A DNA stretch of 64,000 nt from Isoetes taiwanensis (taxonomy: Eukaryota; Streptophyta; Lycopodiopsida; Isoetales; Isoetaceae). The translations under genes and the position numbers were made by a program. Below the pieces are notes generated by a model. The model saw only the letters and a program-made list of their open reading frames with translations, was not told the origin of the DNA and did not search any database. The stretch's first letter is position 1. The number at the start of each line of letters is the position of its first letter. Location: positions 184,001 to 248,000 of the forward strand of contig JAJEKV010000124.1 in assembly GCA_021234155.1 (NCBI GenBank). Direction: 5' to 3'. Below, piece by piece: positions 20,421 to 32,777 of this stretch.

Positions 20421-21394
20421 TTAGTGGAAACTCCTCCTAGAAGAACACACGAAACTAGTATTCACAACGTCATTACTCCAGTCTAAGGGGTAGCGGGATG
20501 AGGTTATAGTTTCTGGTAGATGTCGTGGTTGATATTTAGGAATGCGAAGGAATCCTGGTTGCAGTTGCTTCACCAAGTGAAATTCAATTTTATGATTGCC
20601 ATTATCACCAACATAGGGGCCGGGTTTTTGATAAGAATAATAAACCTTTCCAGAAGAAACATCATTCGCTCCTTCAGGAATGTCTACAATCCAATAATGC
20701 ACATAGATATCTTTGTGCTCGATATGAGGTTGATGCCTGGACGGCACAAGAGGATGGGGATGAGGACGAGGACGGGGATGAGATTTGGGGTGAGGAGGAG
20801 GAGGATGAGGATGGGGATGAGGACGGGCATGAGATTTGGGGTGAGGAGGAGGAGGATGAGGATGAGATTTGGAATGTTTGGGGTGAGGATGAGGATGTGG
20901 ATGAGGTTTGGGATGAGGAGGGGGAAGAGGATGAGATTTGGGATGTTTGGGATAAGTATGAGGATGAGGAAAAGGTTTGGGTTGAGAATGAGGATGAGGT
21001 ATGGGGTGGCGAGGAGGATGAGATTGAGGATTGGCAATGGAGGTGGCATTTCTATCAATGGCAATCAATGAATAGAAGTTATTAGAAGGTACTTCCCAAG
21101 TTACAAATGATTCAGTGCTGAAGCTGAAAATGATTCTTGTGCTGGAGCTGGAGCTAGAGCTAGAGTTGGGGATGTTGAGTTAACTATGGGCGTTTGTGTT
21201 GAGGTATTATCCTTACCCCAATCGATCGTAATGATTGGAGGATGAGCAATTTTGGCAAGAGGAACAAACTCCATATCTCTCACCACCTCATTGTGCGTAT
21301 AGGGAAACCTTAAACTCAAGGAAACTGGATGTGCTCCTGCTTGCAAAACCATCGTGGTCATCATCATCAAGCATAAGGCTACAAGCATCTTCAT
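20421..21394 (-). CDS. Secreted PEBP-like protein with His-Pro insertion (frameshifted)
   Basis: Starts with a signal peptide (MKMLVALCLMMMTTMVLQAGA, cleavage before HP). A PEBP (FT/TFL1/RKIP-fold) N-terminus follows: VSLSLRFPYTHNEVV...FVPLAKIAHPPIITIDW. Then comes an Ala/Pro/Thr linker and ESFVTWEVPSNNFYSLIAIDRNATS, where other PEBPs have YTLxMVDPDAPS. About 100 residues rich in His, Pro and Lys (PHPHPHP, HPKSHP units) then precede VHYWIVDIPEG, SSGKVYYSYQKPGP and HKIEFHLVKQ, the standard second half. The DPDAP ligand-pocket motif is replaced by DRNAT. A 23-bp direct duplication (AAATGATTC at 21105 and 21128, plus strand) shifts the frame between the halves; without it the frames join, giving about 315 residues. 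No intron is evident. It may be a recent pseudogene, or the reference may carry an error. Confidence 0.65.
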
Positions 21395-21431
21395 TATTAA
21401 TGCTTTGCTAGGCGACTTCTGTACAAACAAA

Positions 21432-21440
21432 CTTTTATAG
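21432..21440 (-). promoter_or_regulatory. Putative TATA box of the PEBP-like gene
   Basis: CTATAAAAG on the minus strand lies about 38-46 bp upstream of the chosen ATG (21394). That would place transcription start only a few bases before the start codon, so the 5' UTR would be very short. Confidence 0.4.
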
Positions 21441-21449
21441 TCAGTTTTA

Positions 21450-22990
21450 TGCCATTTATGGAAGGTTTCTCTGTTTTGGACCATTCCATGTAAGGATTTT
21501 CCTTTGGCCCTATTAGGTAGCCGCCAATCCAGCCATTGAAGGAACGGAACTGTTTCGAGGTTTCATCTTGAGCCCAACACGTTCCCTTCCCTTTTGGAGC
21601 GATCGGCAACACATTTCTTCTAAACTATGCAGTTTTATAGCAGAGATGCAAGATACGTATTCTTTCGTTTTGATGATGTTGATGCAGATTCTCTTTTCGC
21701 TGAGTTTAGTATCTACGATCGAAACCTTTGAGTGATTCTCGGCAAGTTCCCGTGAGAAGAACTGGCTACTGAATCTGATGTCTGAGTTACAAGCTGGGTT
21801 CTTCCACCGGCAAATTATCAAGTGGCACCAGCATTTACCCTGTATGTTATCCTGCTAACGCTGCACCTGACAATTTGTTCTTGTGATTCAAGTATGATTC
21901 GCCTGTACATTCCTTCGTTCCCTATTAGTGACTTTACTGCTGCCTTGTGGTTACTAGCTGCATAGAACGTTACTATCAAAATTGCATGGGACATTACCTT
22001 CTGATAAAGTTCATAACCGAGACCAACAAGCTGACGGGTGATAAGCTTGATTACCCATGATGAAATGAAATTTAGTTTAACATGCACATCTACGATTGTC
22101 CTGCAGAAGATCTAACAATTTTAAACTTGCACTCATAACAAACTGGTTGTTGGTTGACCACATGAGGGGTGCAAGATCTTGGATAACCTTGTGCACAGAA
22201 GCTAACTCATGAAGGATGAAAGAGTATAATGCCCAAGGAGGTAGAAATAGCTCTGATTAGAATCTTGTAACTGTAAATAAACCCCCCAGCAAGGTCGACT
22301 CAGAAAATATTCCTGTGCCCAGAGAACAATAATTGCATTATTTTCGAGGAGCTCCAATTCAAATGATCTCATAAGCACCTTTGTTGCGAGGCCATGGCAC
22401 TTTGGCACTTTTACCACACTGCCAACAATGATAGGAGAGGGCACGTGTTTGAGGCAGAAAATGTACAGATAAAGCCGGCTGAAAGAGCACGGCATGTGTT
22501 GGAAACAGAAACAGAAAAATGTACAAATTGTACAGCGAAGCATTTTTGTTGATTGTCAGTGCCTTGCTGCAAAAGCAGCTCTAACATGCACAAACAGCTT
22601 TGGTTATGTCCTAATATATCTTGTAAATATCATGATACTAATGCAGTAGCTAGCACTCATTTTGGAAATTCATTTGCAGTTATAGTCCTTTGTTGTTGGT
22701 ATTTTTGTTTTTGTAAGAGCTTAGGTGCAAGAAATATGCATTTATAGTTGGAGCAGATCCATTGCATATGGTTTTATGGGTTCATTGTTAGGAATAGATG
22801 TCTAGGATTAGTGAATCTGTTTCTAATTGTGACTGTAAAATATATTCTGCTAAGCTATCAAGCATTTGATTCATTAGAGTAGCATATTTGGCTTTAGAAG
22901 CTTAGGCTTCATATCCATATCAAACGATGCAGTCTTAACTACATCTACACCTCTTGCTTTAGAATTTTCAATGCATTTGTAAATCTTAGC
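21450..22990. other. Intergenic, no gene recognised
   Basis: Short frames on both strands show no family-like motifs. Nothing that I can support. Confidence 0.4.
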
Positions 22991-22998
22991 TCCAAACA

Positions 22999-23202
22999 AT
23001 GTTGTCCTTTGTGAAAGCACATAATCCTCAGACTTCAGTTTGCGCACTCAAAGGAATGGATTTTGTTGTTTTGCCTGCTAAGGAGATGAAGGCAGACAAG
23101 AATGCAGTAGTTGCTGATTCAAGATTACAAGGAAGGTTTGACAGGGATCAGCACGTCCTCTTGCTCATGTCTGCACGAAATGTTTCTGATGCCAGTGGTT
23201 AA
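22999..23202 (+). other. Short coding-like stretch, unknown
   Basis: A 67-codon frame reading KGMDFVVLPAKEMKADKN and RFDRDQHVLLLMSARN has a protein-like composition and could be an exon fragment. I do not recognise the family, and there is no convincing splice context. It lies about 1 kb upstream of the lipase pseudogene and may or may not belong to it. Confidence 0.25.
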
Positions 23203-23992
23203 TGCTTGATGAATTTTCTCCTGCAAACTGTAAGTCGTTCCCTTTCCAATGCCTTCACAAATATTCTCTATGGTCTGATTAGGTTCGAATATTTCATATT
23301 GTTTATTGAATCTTATCTAAATAGAGACTAGATCCTTCTTTTGTGGGCCCTTGCCTTTAGATAATACATGTAGTACACTCAAATTGTCTTATGGTATGGC
23401 AATGGCAAACACGAATGCTGTCATATGCAGAAAAATCCAACTAATTGAATAGGCTTCCTTCTATTATGTCAATCAAAGCAACTGACCCAACAACATGGAA
23501 CTGTGGAACGTAAAGCAATGAGTGCCTGTGCTGGTATAGTTGCCCCTCTTCCTCTTATAAGTGCAAACTGGTCAAGAATGTCTTTCTTGGTGGTTTCAAA
23601 AGATCGTTGCTCAACTGATGAAGAACCAGTTTTAAAGCCTTTCAAAAAGTTCTATAAGTCGTCAAAGCTCATATGGACAAGTGGAAAGTGCAGACTGCTC
23701 TGGTCAAAGTCTGATGCTTCAAAGACTTTTCGATATGGCAATGAGTTCTAAAACAAAAGACATGATTCGACGGCCTGCTTGTCAGAAATTATTCCACCAC
23801 AACAAAGGTATTCCATCAGCCTCCTCTGTCTGGTCGCAGATAGTATTCTATCACAGTTATGTTTTTTTTTGGTTCTTTGTTTATCAGAGAAATGTTTGAT
23901 CTTTCAAGTTTGCGGCATTGAGTAGCTTAAGAAAGGTTCGGGTGTAAAAAGCAAACAAAGAAAAGAAAAAAAGAGATTAGGTTTTGTTCAAC

Positions 23993-25240
23993 ATGACCGA
24001 AGCAGACAATTACATTGTTGCTGAGGAGAGCAGCTTCTGGCATTACCTTACATCCCTTTTGATCAGACGTAAGAAGGCTCCTACTCTAGAGTTTTCCTCT
24101 TCTACTTTGAGGCAAGATGTTTGGATGCATATTTGAACATTCTTAACACTAATGGAGGTTTCTTGAGGGTTGCTTGCAAATTTCTTCTCAGAAAAGGTAA
24201 GCTTAAATCCATTGTTTTGCCTGATTCCATTCTGTCAGTATCTTTAAATATATAGATCTATATTTCTTACTTGCTATTAATGCAGAGCTAAGGCGACCTG
24301 GACCATCTTTCGATAAATGGTCATCTTGACCCTAGAGTTGACCTATATATGGACATTGTGGATGGCATTGATCTTCGTTTTCCTCAATCAAGGGTGGACT
24401 CGAAGACAACTGCTGATGTATGTGTTATGGCATCAAAACTAGCATATGAAAATGAAGCTGTGATTAAGAAGGTGGTAACAGAGTCTTAGAAGATGCATTT
24501 TATAGAAGCATATAATTGCTGGAATGGTATGCACTATTTTTTTTAGTTCTCTTCCTAAAAATAAATGTTTACTAGTGATGAAAGCTGAGAAAGATGTCTC
24601 TATGCTTCATGGCAGATTTCCAGCAACAGCTGTCTACTCAATTTTTCCTTTTCGCAGACAGCAGGCAGGATCCACGAGCAATGGTTATAGCATTTAGAGG
24701 AACAGAGCCCTTTGATGCATATGATTGGTGCACCAACTTTGATTTCTTGTGGTGCAGGCATGCTGGAATGGGACAAGTTCATGTTGGATTTTTAGAGGCC
24801 TTGGGGCTTGGTGACAGAACAAACCTTCAGAAGATGAAAGCTAACATTTTTGGAAGGACCAGGACATTACCCAATACTCCCAAATCAGGATTACCTGGAT
24901 CTGTCTTGGAAGATGCTCACAAGCCTCTGGCATATGATATAGTCAGTCAGAGAAGGTAAAACAACTAATGACAGTCAACAGAAATGCAAAGTTGTATGTT
25001 ACAGGGCATAGTCTTGGTGGAGCTTTGGCTGTACTCTTCACAGGAATGTTGTTCTATAATGAAGATGGCACAAAGACTTGCAGCTGTATATACTTTTGGA
25101 CAACCAAGAGTTGGTGAGAAAGTCTTTGCTTCCTTCATGGAGAAATCCCTAAATGAGCCTATTCATCGATACTTTAGAGTTGTCTATTGTAATGACAGTC
25201 AGTCGCGTTCCATTTGACAATGATACTTTTGAGTTCAAGC
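23993..25240 (+). pseudogene. OBL1-type triacylglycerol lipase pseudogene
   Basis: Relic of a plant class-3 (oil-body) lipase that would hydrolyse stored triacylglycerol. A possible first exon at 23993 reads MTEADNYIVAEESSFWHYL. The next exon (about 24286-24526) has GHLDPRVDLYMDI, SKLAYENEAVIKKVVTES-stop-KMHFIEAYNCWN, where the stop replaces a Trp (TGG to TAG). After a GT-AG intron (24527-24615) come FQQQLSTQFFLF, VIAFRGTEPFDAYDWCTNFD and HVGFLEALGLG, then the nucleophile elbow YVTGHSLGGALAVLF (about 25000), YTFGQPRVGEKVF and YFRVVYCND. At least three frameshifts separate these blocks. The sequence stops at KHF where a LINE begins, so the C-terminus is missing. Confidence 0.85.
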
Positions 25241-26740
25241 ATTTTTGGCCTTTGTTTCTACTTCAACTGTTGTGCAAAATATGGCATCCTTGCAAAAACA
25301 ACTGATCACTTTAGAGAATTTTTGTAAGACATCGGGTATGAGGGTAAACAAAGCAAAAACGAAAGTGATGGTGGTCGGGGTCAGAAAGTCTGTAAGCATG
25401 ACATTTGAAGGAGAAACTTTGGAGCAGGTAAAGCAATATAAATATCTTGGTTTGGATTTCTCGAATGACTATAAGTGGAAAACAGGAGTTCAAAAACGAG
25501 TATGAGGAGGTATGATGGCACTCTATGGTGTCATGAGCATCTGGAGATAGAGAAATGGGATATGAGGAAGTTGATGTATAAGACGCTAGTCCAAACAGTT
25601 GTATTGCATGGTTCCCCAGCATGGAGTCTAGGCCTTTCTAGACGTATGTGGAAGGAAGTGGAGGAGGTCCAGAAAAGGTTTATTATTGGAGAATTAGGGG
25701 GTGAAACAGCAAACTCCGTATGCCATGCTACTTTGTAAAACAGGATTCCTGCCATTGGAAGCAGAGGCTCTCTGTCAGACTCTTGACTACCTGCGATGTA
25801 TCAAGAATCTAAAACCTAGTAGACTTCCTCACTGTGCATTGCTGGAATCTCTAAGCAGAATTGTTCAGGAAGGTATAAGCAGCTCGTTTGTTGGGCAGAC
25901 CGATGGGGAATTGATGTGAATAGTTTGCCTGATACTCAGATTGGCATAAGAGACTTTATCACAAAAAAGGTAACTAGAAAGCTATGGCTGGACTGTGGGG
26001 TCAAAATTGATTTTTATAAAACTGAAGTGAATCCCATGCTAGTATACGTCGAGCAAGAATATTTGACTGCAAATCTTGGAAAAGGGAAACGGAAACTCAT
26101 AGCCCAAACTAGACTGAGCTCCCATGGACTAGAGATCGAGTTGGGACGAGAAGAAGGAACTCCGAGGTGGCAAAGAATTTGCCCCTGTTGTTGGAGGATC
26201 ATTATAGAAGATGAGCAACATGCCTTTCTAGAATGCCCAAACTTCACAGATATAGGAGATGAATTTGTTATCTCAAAGCTTGGTGGGCACATAGACAATT
26301 TACTATTGGGCTTCTCCAGTTTGTGGAGTCCTTTGAGTCATAACCTAATTTGTCTATCTTTTTGATACATTGTACTAGTTTTGCCGCCAAATGGACCTGA
26401 GGCTCCCATGGACTAGAGATCGAGTTGGGACGAGAAGAAGGAACTCCGAGGTGGCAAAGAATTTGTCCCTGTTGTTGGAGGATCCTTATAGAAGATGAGC
26501 AATATGCCTTTCTAGAATGCCCGAACTTCACAGATATAGGAGATGAATTTGATACCCATGCAGTGTCCTTTTCTGAATTTTTGATGCTAGACCCATCACG
26601 GATTAGGGGTTATCTCAAAGCTTGGTGGGCACATAGAAAATTCTATTGAGCTTCTCCAGTTTGTGGAGTCCTTTGAGTCATAACTCTATCTTTTTGATAC
26701 ATTGTACTAGTTTTGCCGCCAAATGGACCTGAGGGTCTTC
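25241..26740 (+). mobile_element. 5'-truncated LINE abutting the lipase
   Basis: Starts just after where the YADD motif should be, with LITLENFCKTSGMRVNKAKTK and VKQYKYLGLDF (about 25300-25465). It continues with LMYKTLVQTVVLHGSPAW and ends with a C-terminal zinc knuckle (CPCCWR...EDEQHAFLECPNF, about 26180-26240). The domain order matches copies B and C, but the sequence and the 3' UTR (CCGCCAAATGGACCTGAGG) differ, so it is a second non-L1 LINE family. Stops and frameshifts make it non-functional. The final part is tandemly duplicated (26119-26402 and 26403-26736). The 5' junction lies inside the lipase coding sequence. Confidence 0.8.
26119..26736 (+). repeat. Tandem duplication of LINE 3' end
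   Basis: CTCCCATGGACTAGAGATCG begins at 26119 and at 26403. Both copies run through the zinc-knuckle codons to CCAAATGGACCTGAGG. The first copy lacks about 65 bp (after GAGATGAATTTG) that the second retains, so the deletion followed, or accompanied, the duplication. Confidence 0.85.
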
Positions 26741-26886
26741 TATCTGCGTAAAGTAGGTAAGCATGATTTGGTTTAATAATCTATTTGCACGCATTTATTA
26801 CATGGAGCTTCCTTAGCTTTCAAAGTCACGTGGTGATAATTTTCTATAGTTAAGAGCTTATTCCTATGTTTTTTTGCATATTCCAT

Positions 26887-27102
26887 CAGGGCTCGAAAAT
26901 AGCAATGAGTCTAGCCAGAAAAAATGGCCCTGGCTTTTTGAGTCTACCGGAAAAAAATATATATTCGTGCATTTTTTAGTGTATTATGCCGGAAATTTGT
27001 TATTTTTTCGCCGGAAAATTGCCGGAATTTTTTCAGGATGATCGGATTTTAAGACAAGTGGGCGGATTTTTAGGGGAGGAACTCCCCTATTTTCAAACCA
27101 TG
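26887..27102. mobile_element. hAT-type MITE, 216 bp
   Basis: Terminal inverted repeats CAGGGCTCGAAAATAG and (reverse complement of the right end) CATGGTTTGAAAATAG. An exact 8-bp target duplication, TATTCCAT, lies at 26879-26886 and 27103-27110. The interior is AT-rich with repeated CCGGAAAATT words and a GGGGAGGAACTCCCC hairpin near the right end. An 8-bp duplication and CAGGG-type ends are hallmarks of hAT transposons. There is no coding capacity, so it needed a partner transposase. Confidence 0.85.
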
Positions 27103-27110
27103 TATTCCAT

Positions 27111-30100
27111 TGGGTTATCCTAATCCCATTTCCCTCAAACATAAATTTGTGTAGCCGTTTTTATTGTGACAATGCAATGCTTGGAGATTATAGGCATTGT
27201 ATGGATGGTTTTAAACACAGATAAGAGGCAGTTAACAGAGGAGAGGAGCATCATGTAGGCATACATCTTTTCAACATCAATAGCAAATAAATGGGAGGTT
27301 TAACAAGGAGGGAGTTTTCAATACCTATGGCAAAAAGAACTGGTAATAGAACTGTATTCCATCTCCATTCCTTCAGCCTCAATAAAACATTTTCGTGCAA
27401 ATTAGGCTGACCACTAGGAGATTGGCCCCGACTTACATGCTTCTTCAGTGTGCCTCTGTGCATCTTCTGTTTATTGACATCTCTGCTTGGTATGATATGT
27501 CTGTGTTTCTCTGCATGAAATCTTTTGTTTTATTACATTTGCAGGGTAAGGCAAGGCATACACAAGTCTTTGGCTTCTTGACCTTTCATCTATTCTTATA
27601 TGCTAATCATTTACTTCCACCATTGGATTTTTCCCTGCCTACTTTTGGCCATGTAAAATTAAGACTAAAATGCATGTTTAAGGTGCTCAGAAATCATGGA
27701 ACTTTCCTTCAATTGATCATGCTTAAGAAATGCATTTACAATACACACGAATTATCGCATCCCTAGTTGCTTTATCTTCTAAGCGTTGATGAATCTATAG
27801 ACGTTTCTGATATACTTTTTCTGATATACACTATAAATTGAGGATTAAAACTGAGATTTTTGTTTTCTCATTCTCAGAATGTGCAACCACTAAGAAAGAC
27901 GTTGAAGATGTATCTAATGTTCAAGTCAATAATCTTACTCAAATAAAACTTATTCTTGAAGCTGGGCTTTAAATTACAGCCTGAACTTTGAATATAGTTA
28001 TAGAACCTTTACACACTGAAGACAGGTTATATTGGTGAAAGATGCACATGTTCAGTAATAATATTTGCACAGTTGCATTGTCCTTACTATGTTGAGCCAG
28101 ACAATGATATCTTTAGGATAAGAGCAGAGTGGTATGCCTGCAACATTATCTTCTTTCTTGAAGAAAAGCTCTTATGGAACATTTGATCTTCTTTTGCACC
28201 CAGATTTTCAAAAGCATGACCACTGTCACCACATCCAGTAGGATATCTTTGTATTTGCATTTGTTATTGTTGCTCATACTATATAACACTTATTTGGATA
28301 ATGCAGATAGGATTTTAATTTATGGAAACCACTAGACCGAAGATAACAAGTTTGTTAAGTTATAGTGCATGGACACTTGGTTGTTTCCAATTTGGAGTCA
28401 ACTGGACACGTATTTGAAGATGAGATAGGAGATTCTACGTACTTCAACAACTACATGTATTGACAAGAGTAAAATTAGTGAGAGTCTCACAATCTTATGC
28501 ATGTTGTTGAATAGTGGTGACATATTCAATTACTTATTCACATGTTCCCCAAAATACTTTCTTATTTTTATCATAATACCAGTTGTCTATCTCTAATTTC
28601 CTTCGTAAATGAATTCAGGTCTCCAAAAATTGCAGTGAAATGTTGCCAACTCTTGGTTTCTCCAAATACCATTTAACCATAAGACTTGCTTGGAATCCCT
28701 GCACAAATATAGAACCACAATATCCACATTAAAATGCATGTTATACTTGTTTTAATGACTTAAAATAAGACCAATATGAGTTGTACACAAATATTAGATA
28801 GTGGTATCATAGGGGACATAATAATACACATTGTCTAGAAGCAAACATAGCACTTTTGTGGAGATGTTGCTTTTGTTGCTCATGTATTTTCTTGATTTTG
28901 CTTAATCTAAATAGGGTCTTAGAGTCTTCTGTTGATTCCTTTGCATTTGGACGACATTGCCATTTGTTGACCATGTATCTTCAGTCAAATCCAAAGGTTA
29001 TACAAGAATATAATGAATAATATAGCTTGTTGGCCCTTAAAAGGATGCAAAGCTAAGTTCACATTCTGTGAATTGCAAGCAACTTAATGCTGAGGTAGAT
29101 AAACTATAACAAATTACATCCCTTGCTAAACTTATATAACTTGGCACCAACCAGTATACATTCACTAACCGTCTCTAACATAGATTATTAACATCATTTG
29201 CAACATCATTCCATCAAAACAACTTTAGATCCTACTGAATCCTGAGCAATAACTATAATTTGAACATTTAAAAAATCGCATTCAAAGCCTGGCAACAATG
29301 ATCACCTTCATAGGCGCATGCATATTATTGTGACATCTGAATTTGATATTACGTGCCTTTGGAACTATTTCATGGAGTCATTTTGTACTACAACAATCAC
29401 CAATAACGAGCTAAAGCATTTTGATATTTCATGATGCCCAAGTTGTATTACTCGCAACAATAATATGCACATAAACACTTAAAATTAGCATCATTGACAA
29501 TATTTTTTTAGATCCTAGATCTTATTCATATAATTCTACAGTAAAATTGTATTTACGCCCAGCAATGCCAAACACTATAACTAGTAACCATGAAATCTGC
29601 TTCAATTGAAAGGTTGAGAGGTGAACAATGGCATGGGAATTTGTTTTAAGAAAATAATTGACTTTCTTTAAAGTTGCAGCAGATCAAACAGAAGGGTATT
29701 TAAAGAATTGTATGGACCTGGTTGTGTCCTAATTTGGTGCACCTAATGTTTGCAACCTGTTCATGTATTCTCTACAAACGGTTCAGGTTCCATCTAGAAC
29801 ATTAAGAACATACACAGTTCAGATGCTTGCCTCAATTAACATTATAAAATGACCGTAAACATATATCTGCAGCTTGTAATTTTTCACGAAAACTGCATTA
29901 CTGGCTTAAAAAATTCAAAAAAATGAGAAAATTGAACCCTCTATTACCATTTTTCTCATCTGCACATATGCAAACTTCAAATTGTTAGTAACAAGGAGGC
30001 TAAAATATTGATTGCAGCAACAGACCTGTTTTATCAGATCAAAATCTTTCTGATCAAGTCACATAATATGTTTCCATTCCCAGAGCCTTCACTTCACATA

Positions 30101-30640
30101 ATCATCATTGTAGAGAGAAATAACATATCTCATTTGAAGTCCTCCTTTCTACAAAAGCTCTATTAACATCTAATGAATCTACAGAGTACATAAGGAATGG
30201 CGGATTTGAATTCTAAGTTTGGTTTTCAAATTGTGTTCATAAAAAGTTTCATGAGTGCCCTCAAGGTTGCAGCCAATATGGCTTGCAATTTCTGGTAATT
30301 AAATATCAGGTACAATGGCCAATACCACGTTCAAGTTTGGTGTTCCTTAATCATATTCTATATATCCATCCTGGTTAATTCAAAAAATAAAATAGTCAGC
30401 TGTTGAGAGAAGACAAAAAGGAATTGCCTTTTTGAAGAAGAAAACCTACAATATACATGTGTATCAGCAAAAGCATCTTCATCTTTACATTCTCTACAAT
30501 CTTCATCACGAGAACGTACTTTCTACATTTAAATAGATGAAAATCATTTAGCTTTTAGTGAGAAATTAAAATACAGAAGCAAAGTAAATGAAAGACTATG
30601 AAGCAAAGTAAATGAACGACTAACCTATTCTGCCAATCTA
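27111..30640. other. Long AT-rich stretch, no gene seen
   Basis: About 3.5 kb without recognisable coding blocks, structured repeats or RNA genes. Short frames (for example near 27.4-27.75 kb) lack family motifs. Confidence 0.45.
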
Positions 30641-30656
30641 TTTGCTCTCTTTGTCT

Positions 30657-30840
30657 TCACCGTGCCATGGCTTCAATCCTAGCTTGCCTTGCCTCAATAG
30701 ATGGATGATTCCGTGGCCCAAACAGTGTAAGCCCCTTCTTCCTTATGCTCTCCCTGATTCTTTTCTTATCCTTCTTTTCTTTTTCCTTTTGTTTGTCTCT
30801 TGGATTGATGAGGTCCAGAAGCTTGTAAACTAGGGGATTG
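30657..30840 (-). other. Possible exon, unknown protein
   Basis: On the minus strand a protein-like block reads YKLLDLINPRDKQKEKEKKD, KRIRESIRKKGLTLFGPRNH and PSIEARQARIEAMAR. It is preceded by a plausible acceptor (CCCTAG) and followed by a donor-like G|GTGAAG. The highly charged composition suggests a real exon, but I cannot name the family and see no partner exons nearby. Confidence 0.3.
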
Positions 30841-30859
30841 ATTAAGGGCAAAGGCATTT

Positions 30860-32740
30860 ACTCTAAAACTTCTATAGTTCCTTGGCCATTGAGGAAGAAC
30901 TTCAATAAGAAAAACAGAGGCATCAAATGGTTGCCTGTTAATTCCTCAAAAAAGTTTAGCAGAAGTATCTGCTATGGTTGCAAATTACAGGATCTTGTTC
31001 TAACCATGAACATAGAGAAAACAAATGAATGGAAGGGTAAAGAAGGCAAGGACAAGTTGAAATGGCCTAGAATGCTGGTCATCTCGATGGCTGACTCTCC
31101 TCCTTGGGTTGTGCCTGACTGGTTGGCTCCTTCCTTCGGCCTGGTTGGTTGGCTTGGGGCTGTTGGCTCGCATTGTTGGTTGGTTGGTGATGTGCACGTC
31201 GTGTGAGGGAACGTTTGGCCGGTGGCTTGTATAAGAGATTTAAAGGCTATGATGCTTACAGCAGAGCAATCCTAGTCAAAAAGTATGGATCAAGGAGCTG
31301 GCATAAGGGAAACCATCGATTCTAAGATGCTATAGAGGAAAACAGGCTGCATTGTGGAGGGAAAATTCTTGAATGTACCTCATGGAGGAAAAATTTATAA
31401 GCAGACCATTATACCTTCAAGAATTGCTCTGTAAAACCCCAAACAGAAATTGGATCATATATACAGCCTTTGAACTTTTGAAAAACATCAAGAACAACAA
31501 AAGGAATAGGTTAGAATTATAACTTTTGGCATGGAATCAACAAGGAATGGATCAAAAAGCCTCTACCTCGAAATTGGGGGGGTTTGACCCTGAAAAATCC
31601 GGCCATTCTAAAAGATTTCCGATAACCAAAAAACATTCTCGTCATTTTGTCGTCATCATAGAAGTTTCTAAGGATTTTCGGGAAACTACACTATAATTTC
31701 GCGTATTTCTGGTAGCCTTAAATGTAAGCAGGCATTTTTAATGGTTAAGGCAAATTATAATTTTGGACCCTGAATGGTAACCAACGGATCAAAGTAGACA
31801 ATGACTGTGCCATTTAAGGGCCAAGCAAGAACTATAGAAGGAGTTGTTGACGAACCACCTTCTTGTAGCTTGCAGACAAGGCGAATCATCAACGGCAAGA
31901 AAAGGCTCCGACTGAATTAGGGCTTGACTTGTTTTAGATTAGGGCTGCGCTCGTTTAGAGTATGGAAAAATGGCAAACGGCTTTAGGGCAAATCACGACC
32001 ATGTCATCGAGCAACGTGCGGACCAAAAATGGGGCTTGTTCCAACAATGAGTTGTCTACCCTGCGCCTACGTGTCAATATTTCAAGAGTGAATAATAGGA
32101 TAGAATCTAACCAATCTAAATTACATATGAGAGATAGGATTTTGTTGATTCAAAGATAAAATTGGAACATAACACAGAGACGCTTTTCATTGAAGGAGAT
32201 TTGGCATAGCCGTTGAATTGTCTGCTATTCATCTAAACCCTCCAAATTCATTAGAGGAGAAGCACAGGCAAAGATTCTTGCACAGGTCGAAGCTAGAACC
32301 AAAGATTTGCTCTACAATTTTTTTACCAACTAAATGGTCATTCAAAGGGCTATCCCAAATCGATTTCTTAAGCTGGCATGAATGCCAGATTGATTCTTAA
32401 GCTAGCACCCAGCAGACAGAGCTCTGACAGAATATTTTTGGATGTCACAGTAGTATCGAATTTGTTGAATGCTGAATGCGTCTTTTGCATACTAACTGAT
32501 AAGAAGGTAATGGTATCATACATGAAGCTGTATGTAAAATCTATACTGGTGTACAAAAAAATGCGACTGCACCCAGCACCTGAAGCACTTGGATTTGGCT
32601 AGCCTTGTGACACGGGTTAATTGCATGCACTGTTCCCGCACCGGTGCTACTAACTATCTTGTCTCTAATCATTTGAAACAGAGCTTGAGATTGTAGCTTT
32701 TCGCGCCATAGCTATAGGCATAAGCCATACCGAAGCCATA
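30860..32740. other. Intergenic, no gene recognised
   Basis: Several short frames, one with a Trp/Gly-rich run near 31.1-31.2 kb, do not resemble known domains. Nothing is supported. Confidence 0.4.
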
Positions 32741-32777
32741 GCCTTTGCCAGGATCCAACAGGAAAAAAATATCTAGA

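Noticed and set aside
20520-21085. Plus-strand open frames rich in Arg, Met, Gly, Asp and Glu
   Set aside because: Antisense shadow of the His-Pro-rich segment of the PEBP-like gene.
21080-21230. Intron starting at GTAAGG in the PEBP-like gene to explain the frame change
   Set aside because: The donor is good, but the phases of the two nearby acceptors (TTTTCAG and CTTCAG) do not restore the reading frame; the 23-bp duplication does.
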